DNA from: Solirhodobacter olei
GTDB taxonomy: Bacteria; Pseudomonadota; Alphaproteobacteria; Rhodobacterales; Rhodobacteraceae
Direction of reading: 5' to 3'
Assembly (NCBI RefSeq): GCF_004010155.1
Contig: NZ_RRYH01000015.1
Location: 62,001-126,000, forward strand
DNA length: 64,000 nucleotides
In this document: positions 1-7,629 of the stretch, in pieces
How positions within the stretch are numbered: position 1 is the stretch's first letter
Layout of the letters: the number at the start of each line of letters is the position of its first letter
The notes under the pieces: generated by a model
The model's database searches: none
Seen by the model: the letters and a program-made list of their open reading frames with translations, nothing else
What the model was told of the DNA's origin: nothing
Position numbers and translations under genes: made by a program

Positions 1-2
1 GG

Positions 3-74
3 CAGGCGGCCCGGTCACCAATCACGGCGGGCTCCGTCATCGTCCGGCAGCATGTCCTGGGGGCCCCGAAATGA
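3..74 (+). CDS. C-terminal end of an upstream gene (partial)
   Basis: Frame 3 is open from the window edge to a TGA at 72-74 and ends in the residues IVRQHVLGAPK. The TGA overlaps the ATG of the next gene as ATGA, the same coupling used between the next genes, so this is plausibly the tail of the preceding operon member. Only about 23 residues are visible and no family can be assigned. In related lipid-modification operons an ArnT-like transferase may sit nearby, but nothing in this fragment shows that. Confidence 0.4.
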   Translation, partial: QAARSPITAGSVIVRQHVLGAPK

Positions 75-1039
75 CGACCCTTTCCGTGGTTATCCCTGCC
101 TTCAACGAGGAGGCCAACGTCGCCGCAGTCACCGCGCGCACCCGGGCCGTGCTCGAAGAGCTCGGCGTAGACTGGTCGATCGTTTTCGTCGACGACGGCT
201 CGCGAGACCGGACCGTCGAACGCATCCGGGCCGAGAACGCCGCCGACCCGCGTGTCCAGGGCCTGATCCTGTCGCGCAACTTCGGCAAGGAGATCGCGAT
301 CGCCGCTGGCCTGCGCGCCGCCAAGGGTGATGCCGTGGTCGTCATGGACGCGGACCTGCAGCATCCGCCTGAAACAATTCGCACCTTCCACGAGGCCTGG
401 ACCGGCGGCGCGGAAGTAGTGTTGGGGCGGCGGCGGGTCGAGGACGCCCTCGGATCGCGCCGGCGGCAGTTTGCCTCGCGGCTGTTCTATCCGGTATTTC
501 GTGCACTTGCAGGCATGTCGCTTGAGCCCGGCACCGTCGATTTCGTACTGCTCGACCGCAAGGCCGTCGACGCGCTCAACCGCTTCGACGAGCGCGCGCG
601 CTTCACCAAGGGGCTGTTTCACTGGATCGGATTCCAAACCGCAACGATCGCCTTTGACTGCGAGGTCCGGCACGGCGGCAACTCCTCGTTCAATTTCCGC
701 CGGCTGTCTCGCTTTGCGCTCGACGGGATTATCTCGTTCTCCTCCTTTCCGCTGCGCGTCTGGTCCGGCATCGGTGCGGCGATCTCCCTCGGCTCAATCC
801 TCTACGCGCTCTATTTCTTTGTCCGCACCCTTATCCTGGGCGCCGACGTCCCCGGCTTCCCGTCGCTGATCGTCGCCATCACGTTCCTTTCCGGCATCCA
901 GCTGCTGTCGCTCGGGGTATTCGGGGAATACCTGTCCAGGATCTACGAGGAGGTGAAGGCCCGCCCGCTCTACCTCGTCCGCGAGGAGATCGGCACGGGG
1001 CCGCTCAAGATAGCCCCTCCGGGTGGCGCGGCCGCATGA
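71..1039 (+). CDS. Family 2 glycosyltransferase, polyprenyl-phosphate type (GtrB/ArnC-like)
   Basis: A 322-residue GT-A enzyme expected to move a nucleotide-activated sugar onto undecaprenyl phosphate at the cytoplasmic face of the inner membrane. The N-terminal half has the GT2 fold signatures: VVIPAFNEE at the start, VDDGSRD near residue 40 for nucleotide binding, and the metal-binding DADLQHP near 93-99. Two hydrophobic helices follow (about 231-253 and 265-290), as in GtrB, ArnC and FlmF-type enzymes. The gene overlaps the following YdjC-like deacetylase by ATGA, and a GtrA-like protein follows that. This context suggests a lipid-linked sugar that is later modified and flipped. The sugar itself cannot be read from the sequence. 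Confidence 0.88.
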   Translation: MTTLSVVIPAFNEEANVAAVTARTRAVLEELGVDWSIVFVDDGSRDRTVERIRAENAADPRVQGLILSRNFGKEIAIAAGLRAAKGDAVVVMDADLQHPPETIRTFHEAWTGGAEVVLGRRRVEDALGSRRRQFASRLFYPVFRALAGMSLEPGTVDFVLLDRKAVDALNRFDERARFTKGLFHWIGFQTATIAFDCEVRHGGNSSFNFRRLSRFALDGIISFSSFPLRVWSGIGAAISLGSILYALYFFVRTLILGADVPGFPSLIVAITFLSGIQLLSLGVFGEYLSRIYEEVKARPLYLVREEIGTGPLKIAPPGGAAA

Positions 1040-1917
1040 GGGCGCCGCCAAGTAGGTTCCTGCTCATCGCTGACGACTTCGGGCTGACGCCCGACGTCTC
1101 CGCCGGCATCGCGGAACTGGCGCGTGCCGGCCGTCTTTCTGGCACATCCGCGCTGGTCACGATCGCGGGCTGGTCTGAGGGCGGCCCGGATGTTCACGCG
1201 GTCCGCGACGCGATCTCCTTGGGCCTCCATATCAACCTGACGCTCGGCACGCCCCTGGGAGTCATGCCGGACCACGCGCCCGGCGGCCGGCTTCCGCCCG
1301 TCTCCCATTGGATAGCGCGGGCCTTTACCGGACGGATCATCGAAGCCGAGGTCGAGGCCGAGATCGACCGTCAGTTCGAAGCCTTCGAAGAGGCAGTCGG
1401 CGCGCCGCCGGACCACGTCGACGGTCATCACCACATCCATGCGCTGCCTGGCATCCGCAGTGCGCTGGTCCGCACCCTTCGCCGCCGCTTCCCGAATGGC
1501 CGGCTCCCTCTGGTCCGGCTGCCCGGCGATCGCGCCAGCCGCATACTGGCGCGCCGGGCCTCGGTGCCGAAGGCGCTCCTCGTCGCCACCCTGTCGGTCC
1601 GCGCGCGCGCGGCGTTGCGTGCTGTCGCGGCGCCGACGAATGACGGCTTTTCCGGCTTTTCAGGCTTCCGCCTGGGCCATCCCTTCGCCGATGAACTTGC
1701 CCGCTTCGCCAGCGTGCCCGGCCCGGCACACCTCGTCATGTGCCACCCAGGCCATATCGATGCCGACGCGCCCACGGGCGATCCCGTGGAGCACCGCCGG
1801 GCAGAGGAGCTTGCCGCACTCGAAGCGGAGCCGTCGCTGCCCGAGCGCCTCCTCCACCCTGCTCGTCACCGCGATGCCTCGGGGACCATCGACTGGGAGG
1901 CAGTATTTGCAGACTGA
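1036..1917 (+). CDS. YdjC/ChbG/HpnK-family carbohydrate deacetylase
   Basis: A 293-residue protein of the YdjC superfamily, metal-dependent deacetylases that remove N-acetyl groups from sugars. Visible signatures are LIADDFGLT near residues 10-18 (metal-binding Asp pair), GLHINLTLG around 62, and VDGHHHIHALP around 130, which supplies further metal-binding histidines. No signal peptide is seen, so it should act in the cytoplasm. Its place between a polyprenyl-phosphate glycosyltransferase and a GtrA protein suggests it deacetylates a lipid-linked N-acetylhexosamine. Francisella NaxD, a YdjC-family enzyme, does this on undecaprenyl-phosphate-GalNAc. HpnK (hopanoid) and ChbG (chitobiose) relatives are alternatives, but no hopanoid or chitin genes are nearby. 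Confidence 0.85.
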   Translation: MRAPPSRFLLIADDFGLTPDVSAGIAELARAGRLSGTSALVTIAGWSEGGPDVHAVRDAISLGLHINLTLGTPLGVMPDHAPGGRLPPVSHWIARAFTGRIIEAEVEAEIDRQFEAFEEAVGAPPDHVDGHHHIHALPGIRSALVRTLRRRFPNGRLPLVRLPGDRASRILARRASVPKALLVATLSVRARAALRAVAAPTNDGFSGFSGFRLGHPFADELARFASVPGPAHLVMCHPGHIDADAPTGDPVEHRRAEELAALEAEPSLPERLLHPARHRDASGTIDWEAVFAD

Positions 1918-2317
1918 CCGCCGCCAGAGCCGTCTCCACCATATCGCAGCCTTTGCCGGCAGCGGCTTGCTGTCCCTTGCGATCGACGCCGCGGTACTCA
2001 CGTTACTGACCCGCTGGGCCCATATTTCCCCGTTTCTTGCCCGCGTGCCCTCAGTCGGGCTGGCCATGGTGGCGGGCTGGCTTTCCAACCGCCGCTTCAC
2101 CTTCGGGCTCTCGACACCGCCGCGCTTCGCCGAGTTTCTGCGCTACGCGGCCGCTAGCGGTCTTGCCGTCAGTGTGAACTACGCGGTGTTCTCAGCGCTC
2201 TTGCTCATGACGGCAATCGGTCCGTTGAGCGCCCTCGTCATAGCCTCGGGTATTGCCGCCGGCGTCTCTTATGCGGGCTATAGGTGCTTTACGTTCAAGC
2301 CGCCCCGCAGCCGGTAA
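1907..2317 (+). CDS. GtrA-family membrane protein (TTG start)
   Basis: A 136-residue, four-helix membrane protein of the GtrA family, whose members are proposed to flip polyprenyl-phosphate-linked sugars. The helices lie at about residues 10-30, 35-55, 75-95 and 100-125. An arginine-rich loop with NRRFTF follows helix 2 and CFTFK closes the protein, both typical of the family. The start is placed at the TTG at 1907 because GGGAGG (1895-1900) lies six bases before it and the length then matches the family. No ATG fits. The gene overlaps the stop of the deacetylase by 11 bases, suggesting translational coupling of all three genes. Confidence 0.8.
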   Translation: MQTDRRQSRLHHIAAFAGSGLLSLAIDAAVLTLLTRWAHISPFLARVPSVGLAMVAGWLSNRRFTFGLSTPPRFAEFLRYAAASGLAVSVNYAVFSALLLMTAIGPLSALVIASGIAAGVSYAGYRCFTFKPPRSR

Positions 2318-2332
2318 GCGGCTCCCGGGCAA

Positions 2333-2352
2333 GGCGGCCGGTGTTTGCCGCC
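2333..2352 (+). terminator. Possible terminator after the GtrA gene
   Basis: GGCGGC and GCCGCC form a six-base stem around an eight-base loop, 16 bases after the GtrA stop. No clear T-run follows. The rest of the gap to 2507 is GC-rich and holds a 12-base palindrome GCCGGCGCCGGC (2488-2499) just beyond the convergent permease gene, with no gene seen. Confidence 0.3.
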
Positions 2353-2507
2353 ATGGATGCAGACCGGTCGCACGACCAGGGCTGACCAGGGGGCCGAGCG
2401 ACGCGAAACGCCCGGCATGGTTGCCCTTTCGTGCTGGTACGCCCGAGACCCGATCGGCCGCCCCCGGTTTGCCCCGGGCGCGGCCCTGCCGGCGCCGGCG
2501 GCCGGCG

Positions 2508-3569
2508 TCAGCTATCCGCCCGGGTCACCTCGATCTCGTCGAGCCGCTGCAGGCGATAGATAACGTAGGACAATCCCCAGGCGACGATGAACAGCCCGAT
2601 GATGGCGAAGCCGAGGTTGTTGAAATTGCCGTTCAGCGACCCGACCGCCGTCCAGAACCCGCCCTGCAGGTCCAGCTGGCTGCCGATCAGACCGAGCGCC
2701 TCGATTCCCCCGATCAGCACCGCGACGAGTATGGAGACCAGCGTAATCGTCATGTTGTAGTAGAGCTTGCGCATCGGTTTCACGAAGGCCCAGTCGTAGG
2801 CGCCGAGCATCATCACCCCGTCCGTCGTATCGACCAGGGACATGCCGGCGGCGAAAAGCACGGGGAAGACCAGGATGGCCTCCACCGACAGGCCCTTGGC
2901 CGCCTGCGAGGCGGAGACGCCGAAGACCGCGACCTCGGTTGCCGTGTCGAAACCCAGGCCGAAGAGGAAGCCGAGCGGGAACATGTGCCAGCTTTTCGTC
3001 ACCAGCCGGAACATCGGCCGGAACAGGCGGGCAAGAAAACCGCGGTTGTTGAGGAGCAGATCGAAGTCCTCCTCGACATAATCGCCGCCCGCGCGGATCC
3101 GGCGGAAGCTGCGGTAGATCGACAGGAAGATCATGACGTTCATTGCCGCGATCGCCAGCAGGAAGAACGAGGAAACGACCGTGCTGATGACGCCTGTCAC
3201 GCTGCTCATGGCCTCGAAGCTGCCAAGCAGGGTCGCCGCGACGGCGACGGCACAGGCGGTGACGACGACGACCGTGGAATGGCCGAGCGCGAAGAAGAAG
3301 CCGACAGTGACAGGCCGTTGCCCCATCTGCATGAGCTTGCGCGTCACGTTGTCGATCGCGGCGATATGGTCGGCATCGACCGCGTGCCGCAGGCCCAGCC
3401 CGTAGGTGACGAGTGCCACGCCAAGGAGACCGGGATTGCCGTTGAAGGCGAGGAAGGCCCAGGCCCAGGCCCCGATGTTCATGACCGCGAGCAATGTGTA
3501 GATCGAGATGAGGCGCGGGCGCAGCGCGCTATCGGTTTCCCGAAAGAGCCTCGAGATGGGGGTTGGCAT
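2508..3569 (-). CDS. Nickel/cobalt transporter, NiCoT (HoxN/HupN/NixA) family, probably cobalt uptake
   Basis: A 353-residue inner-membrane permease with about eight helices. It carries the three NiCoT signatures: RHAVDADHI (residues 61-69, the HX4DH metal-selectivity motif), LGFDTATEV, and GMSLVDTTDG. These define high-affinity Ni2+/Co2+ uptake proteins. A cobalamin riboswitch lies in the 5' leader and cobalamin genes follow on the same strand upstream, so cobalt for the corrin ring is the likely substrate. Expression should fall when adenosylcobalamin is plentiful. The start codon is preceded by AGGAGAG. Selectivity between nickel and cobalt cannot be settled from sequence. Confidence 0.92.
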   Translation of the reverse strand: MPTPISRLFRETDSALRPRLISIYTLLAVMNIGAWAWAFLAFNGNPGLLGVALVTYGLGLRHAVDADHIAAIDNVTRKLMQMGQRPVTVGFFFALGHSTVVVVTACAVAVAATLLGSFEAMSSVTGVISTVVSSFFLLAIAAMNVMIFLSIYRSFRRIRAGGDYVEEDFDLLLNNRGFLARLFRPMFRLVTKSWHMFPLGFLFGLGFDTATEVAVFGVSASQAAKGLSVEAILVFPVLFAAGMSLVDTTDGVMMLGAYDWAFVKPMRKLYYNMTITLVSILVAVLIGGIEALGLIGSQLDLQGGFWTAVGSLNGNFNNLGFAIIGLFIVAWGLSYVIYRLQRLDEIEVTRADS

Positions 3570-3681
3570 GAGACTCTCCTGCCGTTGACGTCCAGTGTCA
3601 CAGCAAGGCCCGCCGAACCGATCTTGCGGTCCAGACCCACCGAGACACCCCGCCCGATGTTCCTGCTCTGACGTCCGTGAT

Positions 3682-3849
3682 GGCAGGTCTCCTGGCTCGT
3701 GGCACTCGCCCCCGCCGCCTTCCCAGCCCGCCGGGCCAGTGGCTTCTGGAGAGGGCCCGCCACTTACAGTTGCGGGGGCAGCCGCGGCATCGGACCCGAG
3801 TCCTCACCGCGTTCCCTTTTCATCCCCGAGGGGAACCATCCCAACCTGC
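3682..3849 (-). promoter_or_regulatory. Cobalamin (B12) riboswitch upstream of the cobalt transporter
   Basis: Read on the minus strand, this stretch has the conserved core of the B12 riboswitch. It includes CTGCCCCCGCAACTGTAAG, then GCCACTGG, GGGAAGGCG, and the 3' B12 box AGCCAGGAGACCTGCC (3682-3697). The 5' GCAGG at about 3845-3849 can pair with the terminal CCTGC as P1. It ends 112 bases before the permease start and begins 43 bases after the cobS stop. It fills the otherwise gene-free stretch 3570-3891. Adenosylcobalamin binding is expected to shut down the downstream permease. Confidence 0.93.
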
Positions 3850-3891
3850 ATAGAAGCCGGCGCGGTCAGCCGTCAACGCGAAATCCGACCC

Positions 3892-4647
3892 TCAGGCGGC
3901 GGCGAGCGCCAGAAGCGCCGCAAGCTCGGCGGCGATCTGCGCGGCTCCGAGGACGTCTCCGGTGAAACCGCCGATCTGGCGGCGGGCCAGAAGGCCGGTC
4001 AGGGCGGTGGCGGCCGCGGCGGCGAAGACCGGGCAGAAGAAGCCCGGCAGGAAGAGAAGTGCGAGGACCAAGCCGACCAGCACCGCGGCCCCAGCCTGCC
4101 CCGCTCCGATCTGCAGCGAAGCCGAGCGGCCGAGGCCGTCAGGCCGCGCCGCCGGCAGGAGCCGCATCAGGACCGGCAGCGGCGCCCGGCTGAGCGCGCC
4201 GAGGCCGAGGAGGAAGAAGAGCGGCGCATGGCCCGGCAGGACTTCGGCCAACAGCACCACGCGGAGGAGAAGCGCGAGGCAGAGTGCAATCACCCCGTAG
4301 CTGCCGACACGGCTGTCGCGCATGATCTCCAGCTTCCGGGCGCGGTCGCCGCCGCCGCCGAAGCCGTCGGCGAGATCGGCGAGCCCGTCTTCGTGCATGC
4401 CGCCGGTCGCGACAACGCCCGCCGCCACGGCGAGCACAACCGCCGGAAGGGGCTGGAGGCCGAGGCCCTGCGCCAAGAGGTACACCAGCCCCGCGATCGC
4501 CCCCACCACGGCCCCGGCCAGCGGATAGGCCCAGGCAGCGGCGGAGAGCGTGGGCGCCGGGTCGAGCCGGCCCATCGGCAGGCGCGTCAGCAGCATCAGC
4601 GCCAGGCGCGCCTCGTCTGCCCGCGACTGGATCCAGGAGCCGTTCAT
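3892..4647 (-). CDS. cobS: Adenosylcobinamide-GDP ribazoletransferase (cobalamin synthase)
   Basis: A 251-residue polytopic membrane enzyme (CobS in Salmonella naming, CobV in Pseudomonas denitrificans) that joins alpha-ribazole (phosphate) to adenosylcobinamide-GDP, closing the nucleotide loop. The family motif is plain at residues 84-118: MHEDGLADLADGFGGG followed by IMRDSRVGSYG. The rest is hydrophobic, with several membrane helices, and the length is normal. It is the last gene of a cobU-cobT-cobS unit on the minus strand, overlapping cobT by ATGA (4644-4647). The name cobS here is not the cobaltochelatase subunit CobS, which is absent from this window. Confidence 0.95.
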   Translation of the reverse strand: MNGSWIQSRADEARLALMLLTRLPMGRLDPAPTLSAAAWAYPLAGAVVGAIAGLVYLLAQGLGLQPLPAVVLAVAAGVVATGGMHEDGLADLADGFGGGGDRARKLEIMRDSRVGSYGVIALCLALLLRVVLLAEVLPGHAPLFFLLGLGALSRAPLPVLMRLLPAARPDGLGRSASLQIGAGQAGAAVLVGLVLALLFLPGFFCPVFAAAAATALTGLLARRQIGGFTGDVLGAAQIAAELAALLALAAA

Positions 4648-5672
4648 CCGGCCGAGATCCCGGCCTCGGCGAAGGTCGCCATGCCGTCATGCGCGGCAAG
4701 GGCGGCCCGCAGCACGCCCAGCGCCACCGCCGCGCCTGACCCCTCGCCGAGGCGCATCCCGAGATCAAGGATGGCCTTCTTGCCGATGGCCGAAAGTAGC
4801 CTTCGGTGCCCCGGCTCGGCGCTGGCGTGGCCGACCATGCAGTGGTCGAGCGCGCCGATGCCGAGCGGCACAAGCACGGCTGCGGCGGCGGTGCAGATGA
4901 AGCCGTCGAGCATCACCGGGATCCGCGCTGCCCGCGCGGCGAGGACCGCCCCGCAGATCGCCGCCTGCTCGCGCCCGCCGAAAGCCGCGAGCGTGGCAAG
5001 CGGGTCGCCGAGGGCGGCGGCATGGCGCTCCATCCCCGCCTCGATGACCTGAGCCTTGATCGCGATCTTGTCGGCATCCGCGCCGGTGCCGGGGCCGACC
5101 CAGTCCCAGGCCGTGCCACCGAAGGAGGCGCGGGCCTGTGCGGCCGCCACGGTCGAGTTACCGATCCCCATCTCGCCGAGAAGGAGGACGTTCGCCCCGG
5201 TATCCACCGCCGCCGCGCCGCGGGCCATGGCGTCGAGCACCTCGGCCTCGGTCATCGCGGGACCTTCGGTAAAATCGCCGGTCGGGCGGTCGAGGTCGAG
5301 CGCCACGATCGAGAGATCCGCGCCGCTCACCCGGCAAAGCTGGTTGATCGCAGCGCCGCCGCGCGAGAAGTTCGTCACCATCTGGGCGGTCACTTCCTGC
5401 GGGAAGGGGTTCACGCCCTGCCGGCAGATGCCATGGTTGCCGGCGAAGACCACCGCCTGAGCACGGTCCAGCACCGGGCGCGCGCGGACCTGCCAGCCGG
5501 CCATGAAGATCGCCAGCTCCTCCAGCCGGCCAAGCGCGCCAGGGGGTTTCGTCAGGTTGTCCTGGCGCACCCGGGCGGCGGCGATGCTGGCCGGGTCGGC
5601 GGCGGGCAGATCCGCCAGCCGGGTGCGGAGATCGGCAAAGGAGGCGGCGGGGAAGAGCGGCGCTTGCATCAT
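4644..5672 (-). CDS. cobT: Nicotinate-nucleotide--dimethylbenzimidazole phosphoribosyltransferase
   Basis: A 342-residue cytosolic enzyme (CobT in Salmonella, CobU in P. denitrificans). It makes alpha-ribazole phosphate from nicotinate mononucleotide and 5,6-dimethylbenzimidazole. Family features include TKPPGALGRLE near the N-terminus, FAGNHGI, LLGEMGIGNST in the middle, and GEGSGAAVAL near the C-terminus, which carries the catalytic glutamate. The start at 5672 (MMQAPLF) is chosen because its ATG overlaps the cobU stop as ATGA. A longer open frame reading in from cobU is not coding. The lower-ligand base should come from the BluB half of the fused gene at 8575. Confidence 0.95.
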   Translation of the reverse strand: MMQAPLFPAASFADLRTRLADLPAADPASIAAARVRQDNLTKPPGALGRLEELAIFMAGWQVRARPVLDRAQAVVFAGNHGICRQGVNPFPQEVTAQMVTNFSRGGAAINQLCRVSGADLSIVALDLDRPTGDFTEGPAMTEAEVLDAMARGAAAVDTGANVLLLGEMGIGNSTVAAAQARASFGGTAWDWVGPGTGADADKIAIKAQVIEAGMERHAAALGDPLATLAAFGGREQAAICGAVLAARAARIPVMLDGFICTAAAAVLVPLGIGALDHCMVGHASAEPGHRRLLSAIGKKAILDLGMRLGEGSGAAVALGVLRAALAAHDGMATFAEAGISAG

Positions 5673-6169
5673 TTCACCTTCAGGGGCAGTCCGGAGACGA
5701 CGAATTGCACCTCGTCGGCCGCAGCCGCGAGGGCCTGGTTCACCAGCCCCGCCGCATCGCGGAAGGCGCGCGCGAGCGCGTTTTCGGGGACGATGCCGAG
5801 GCCGACCTCGTTGGTGACGAAGATCACCGGGCTTTGCTGCGCCGGCAGCGCGGCCAGAAGGGCGTTCAGTTCCGCCCGCCAGTCGCGATCGGCCAGCACG
5901 AGGTTCGTCAGCCACAGCGTGATGCAATCGACGAGGCGGGGGCCGTCGCCGTCGGTCTCGGCAAGGGCCGCGACGAGGTCGAAAGTCGCCTCGCGCTCGC
6001 GCCATTCAGGGCCGCGGCGGGCGCGGTGGTGGGCAATGCGCTCGGCCATCTCGGCGTCGCGGATCTCGGCCGTCGCGATATAGCAGGGCCGCCCCGGAAG
6101 CGCGGCCACCCGCCCTTCCGCATAGCTGCTCTTGCCCGAGCGCGCTCCGCCGGTAATGAGTAGGATCAC
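5669..6169 (-). CDS. cobU: Adenosylcobinamide kinase / adenosylcobinamide-phosphate guanylyltransferase
   Basis: A 166-residue bifunctional enzyme (CobU in Salmonella, CobP in P. denitrificans) that phosphorylates adenosylcobinamide and then attaches GMP. The P-loop GGARSGKSSY is at residues 7-16. YIATAEIRDAEM followed by RIAHH carries the guanylylation-site histidine region. DCITLWLTNLV and VTNEVGLGIVPE are conserved family blocks. The start is a GTG at 6169 preceded by GGAGAGG. This gives the usual family length, whereas an open frame extending further upstream lacks any family similarity. It is the first gene of cobU-cobT-cobS and is divergent from the phosphatase at 6236. Confidence 0.93.
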   Translation of the reverse strand: MILLITGGARSGKSSYAEGRVAALPGRPCYIATAEIRDAEMAERIAHHRARRGPEWREREATFDLVAALAETDGDGPRLVDCITLWLTNLVLADRDWRAELNALLAALPAQQSPVIFVTNEVGLGIVPENALARAFRDAAGLVNQALAAAADEVQFVVSGLPLKVK

Positions 6170-6235
6170 GCCGCCTCTCCTTTCCGGGCAGCAGAAAACA
6201 CCATTTTGGCCGAAGGAAAAGGGAGAAAGCCGACT

Positions 6236-6823
6236 GTGCCGGGGACGGAGACGACCAGCCTGATTCTGATCCGCCATGCGCCCTCGGACGCGGGCGGGCG
6301 GCTTGCCGGGCGCAGCGACCCTGCTGCGCGGCTGCCCGGCACCGAGGCGTTGACGCGCGCGCGGGCGGCGCTGGCGACGCTCGTTGCGGCGGAGGCGCGG
6401 CTGGTGACGAGCCCCGCCCGGCGCTGCCGGGAGACCGCGGCAGCGCTTCTTCCCGGGCGGGAGGCGGCGCTGGACTCCCGGCTCTGGGAGCAGGATTTCG
6501 GCGCCTGGGAAGGGCTTTTGCCCGAGGAACTCCCCGATCTGGGCCCGCTCGGGCGGGCGGAGATCGCTGCGCACCGTGCGCCGGGGGGCGAGAGTTTCCT
6601 TGACCTCTGGACCCGGGTGACACCCGCGCTGGAGGGGCTGACGCAGGGCGGCACGGTCGTTGTCGTAGCCCATGCCGGGACGATCCGCGCGGCGCTCGGG
6701 CTCGCACTGGGGGAAGCCCCGGCGGGACTCGGCTTCGAGATCGCGCCGCTGTCGGCCACGCATCTGCGGGCGCTGCCGGGCGGTGTCTGGTCGATCGGCT
6801 TCACCAACCGGGCGCTGGCATGA
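6236..6823 (+). CDS. Histidine phosphatase family protein, probable alpha-ribazole phosphatase
   Basis: A histidine-phosphatase (phosphoglycerate-mutase-like) protein of about 195 residues. It has the active-site LIRHAPSD near the N-terminus, a conserved TSPARRCRETA, the acid EQDFGAWEG, and the second histidine in VVVAHAGTIRAAL. In this context it probably removes the phosphate from alpha-ribazole phosphate or from cobalamin-5'-phosphate, the role of Salmonella CobC. That name is used elsewhere for the decarboxylase encoded at 8575, so no symbol is given. GTG at 6236 is preferred because GGGAG lies ten bases upstream; a TTG at 6206 would add ten residues. The gene overlaps the next one by ATGA. 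Confidence 0.82.
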   Translation: MPGTETTSLILIRHAPSDAGGRLAGRSDPAARLPGTEALTRARAALATLVAAEARLVTSPARRCRETAAALLPGREAALDSRLWEQDFGAWEGLLPEELPDLGPLGRAEIAAHRAPGGESFLDLWTRVTPALEGLTQGGTVVVVAHAGTIRAALGLALGEAPAGLGFEIAPLSATHLRALPGGVWSIGFTNRALA

Positions 6824-7629
6824 ACGGCATGGAGATCGCCGTCCCCGGCCATTTCGGAGAGTTCCTGCAGGGACGCATCGGCCCCGGTGGGCCGGTGGCG
6901 CTAGTCACACTGCCCTGCCCGGCGCTGCGCGCCCGGGCACTGCGCCTTCCCGGGCCCTTCGCACTGCACCAGCCGGGCGTGAGGGTGCTGAGCAGGGCCG
7001 GCGCGGCCGGACTGCTGCGAAGCCTCGGGGTCAGGCCCGAGGGGCGGTTCAGCCTGCGGCTCGACATGCCGGCGGGGGGCGGCGCTGGGGCGTCGACCGC
7101 GGCGCGGGTGGCTCTGGCGCGGGCGGCGGGTGTCACGGACCCGGAGGCCATCGCGCTGGCCTGCCTCGGCTCCGAGGGGGCGGTCGATCCATTGATGCTG
7201 GACGATCCCGGGCGGCTTCTCTGGGCCTCGCGCGCAGGCCGCGTGCTCGCCCGATTGCCCGCGCCGCCGCGAATGGAGATCGTCGGGGGCTTCTTCGGGC
7301 CGATGCGGCGGACCGATCCGGCGGACGCGGCATTCCCGGACATCGCCGACCTCTCCGACGCCTGGCCCGCCGCTTGCGGCGACCTCGCCGGGGTGGCCGC
7401 GCTTGCCTCCGAATCGGCGCGGCGCACGATCCGTCTGCGCGGCCCGGCGGATGATCCGACCGAAACACTGGCCGCCACGACGGGCGCGCTTGGGTTCGTC
7501 ATCGCCCATACCGGGGCGGCGCGCGGGCTGATCTTCGCGCCGGGAACGGTGCCCGAAACGACGCCCGCCGCCCTTCGCGCCGCAGGCTTCCGCCATATCC
7601 TGCGCTTCCGGATCGGGGGCGGAAGATGA
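6820..7629 (+). CDS. pduX: GHMP-family kinase, probable L-threonine kinase (PduX/BluE type)
   Basis: A 269-residue GHMP-superfamily kinase. The N-terminal VPGHFGEFLQG and the ATP-binding loop PAGGGAGASTAA (a variant of PxxxGxxSSA) are visible. PduX of Salmonella, and BluE named in Rhodobacter capsulatus, phosphorylate L-threonine for the aminopropanol linker of cobalamin. The next step is the threonine-phosphate decarboxylase encoded at 8575, and cobD, which uses the product, lies between. The gene is overlapped by its neighbours on both sides (ATGA), so it belongs to this cobalamin unit. The L-threonine assignment rests on family and context; no substrate residues were checked. Confidence 0.8.
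   Translation: MNGMEIAVPGHFGEFLQGRIGPGGPVALVTLPCPALRARALRLPGPFALHQPGVRVLSRAGAAGLLRSLGVRPEGRFSLRLDMPAGGGAGASTAARVALARAAGVTDPEAIALACLGSEGAVDPLMLDDPGRLLWASRAGRVLARLPAPPRMEIVGGFFGPMRRTDPADAAFPDIADLSDAWPAACGDLAGVAALASESARRTIRLRGPADDPTETLAATTGALGFVIAHTGAARGLIFAPGTVPETTPAALRAAGFRHILRFRIGGGR

Noticed and set aside
1439-2317. A longer 292-residue version of the GtrA protein
   Set aside because: The extra N-terminal part overlaps the deacetylase in another frame and shows arginine/serine-rich shadow composition. A TTG with GGGAGG at 1907 fits the family length.
2253-3671. A 472-residue plus-strand open frame
   Set aside because: It runs antisense to the nickel/cobalt transporter and has the low-complexity, charged composition expected from the reverse strand of a GC-rich gene. 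No ribosome site or family motif.
4644-6005. A long 453-residue cobT start
   Set aside because: The added 110 residues are a shadow of cobU in another frame. The ATGA overlap at 5672 sets the real start.
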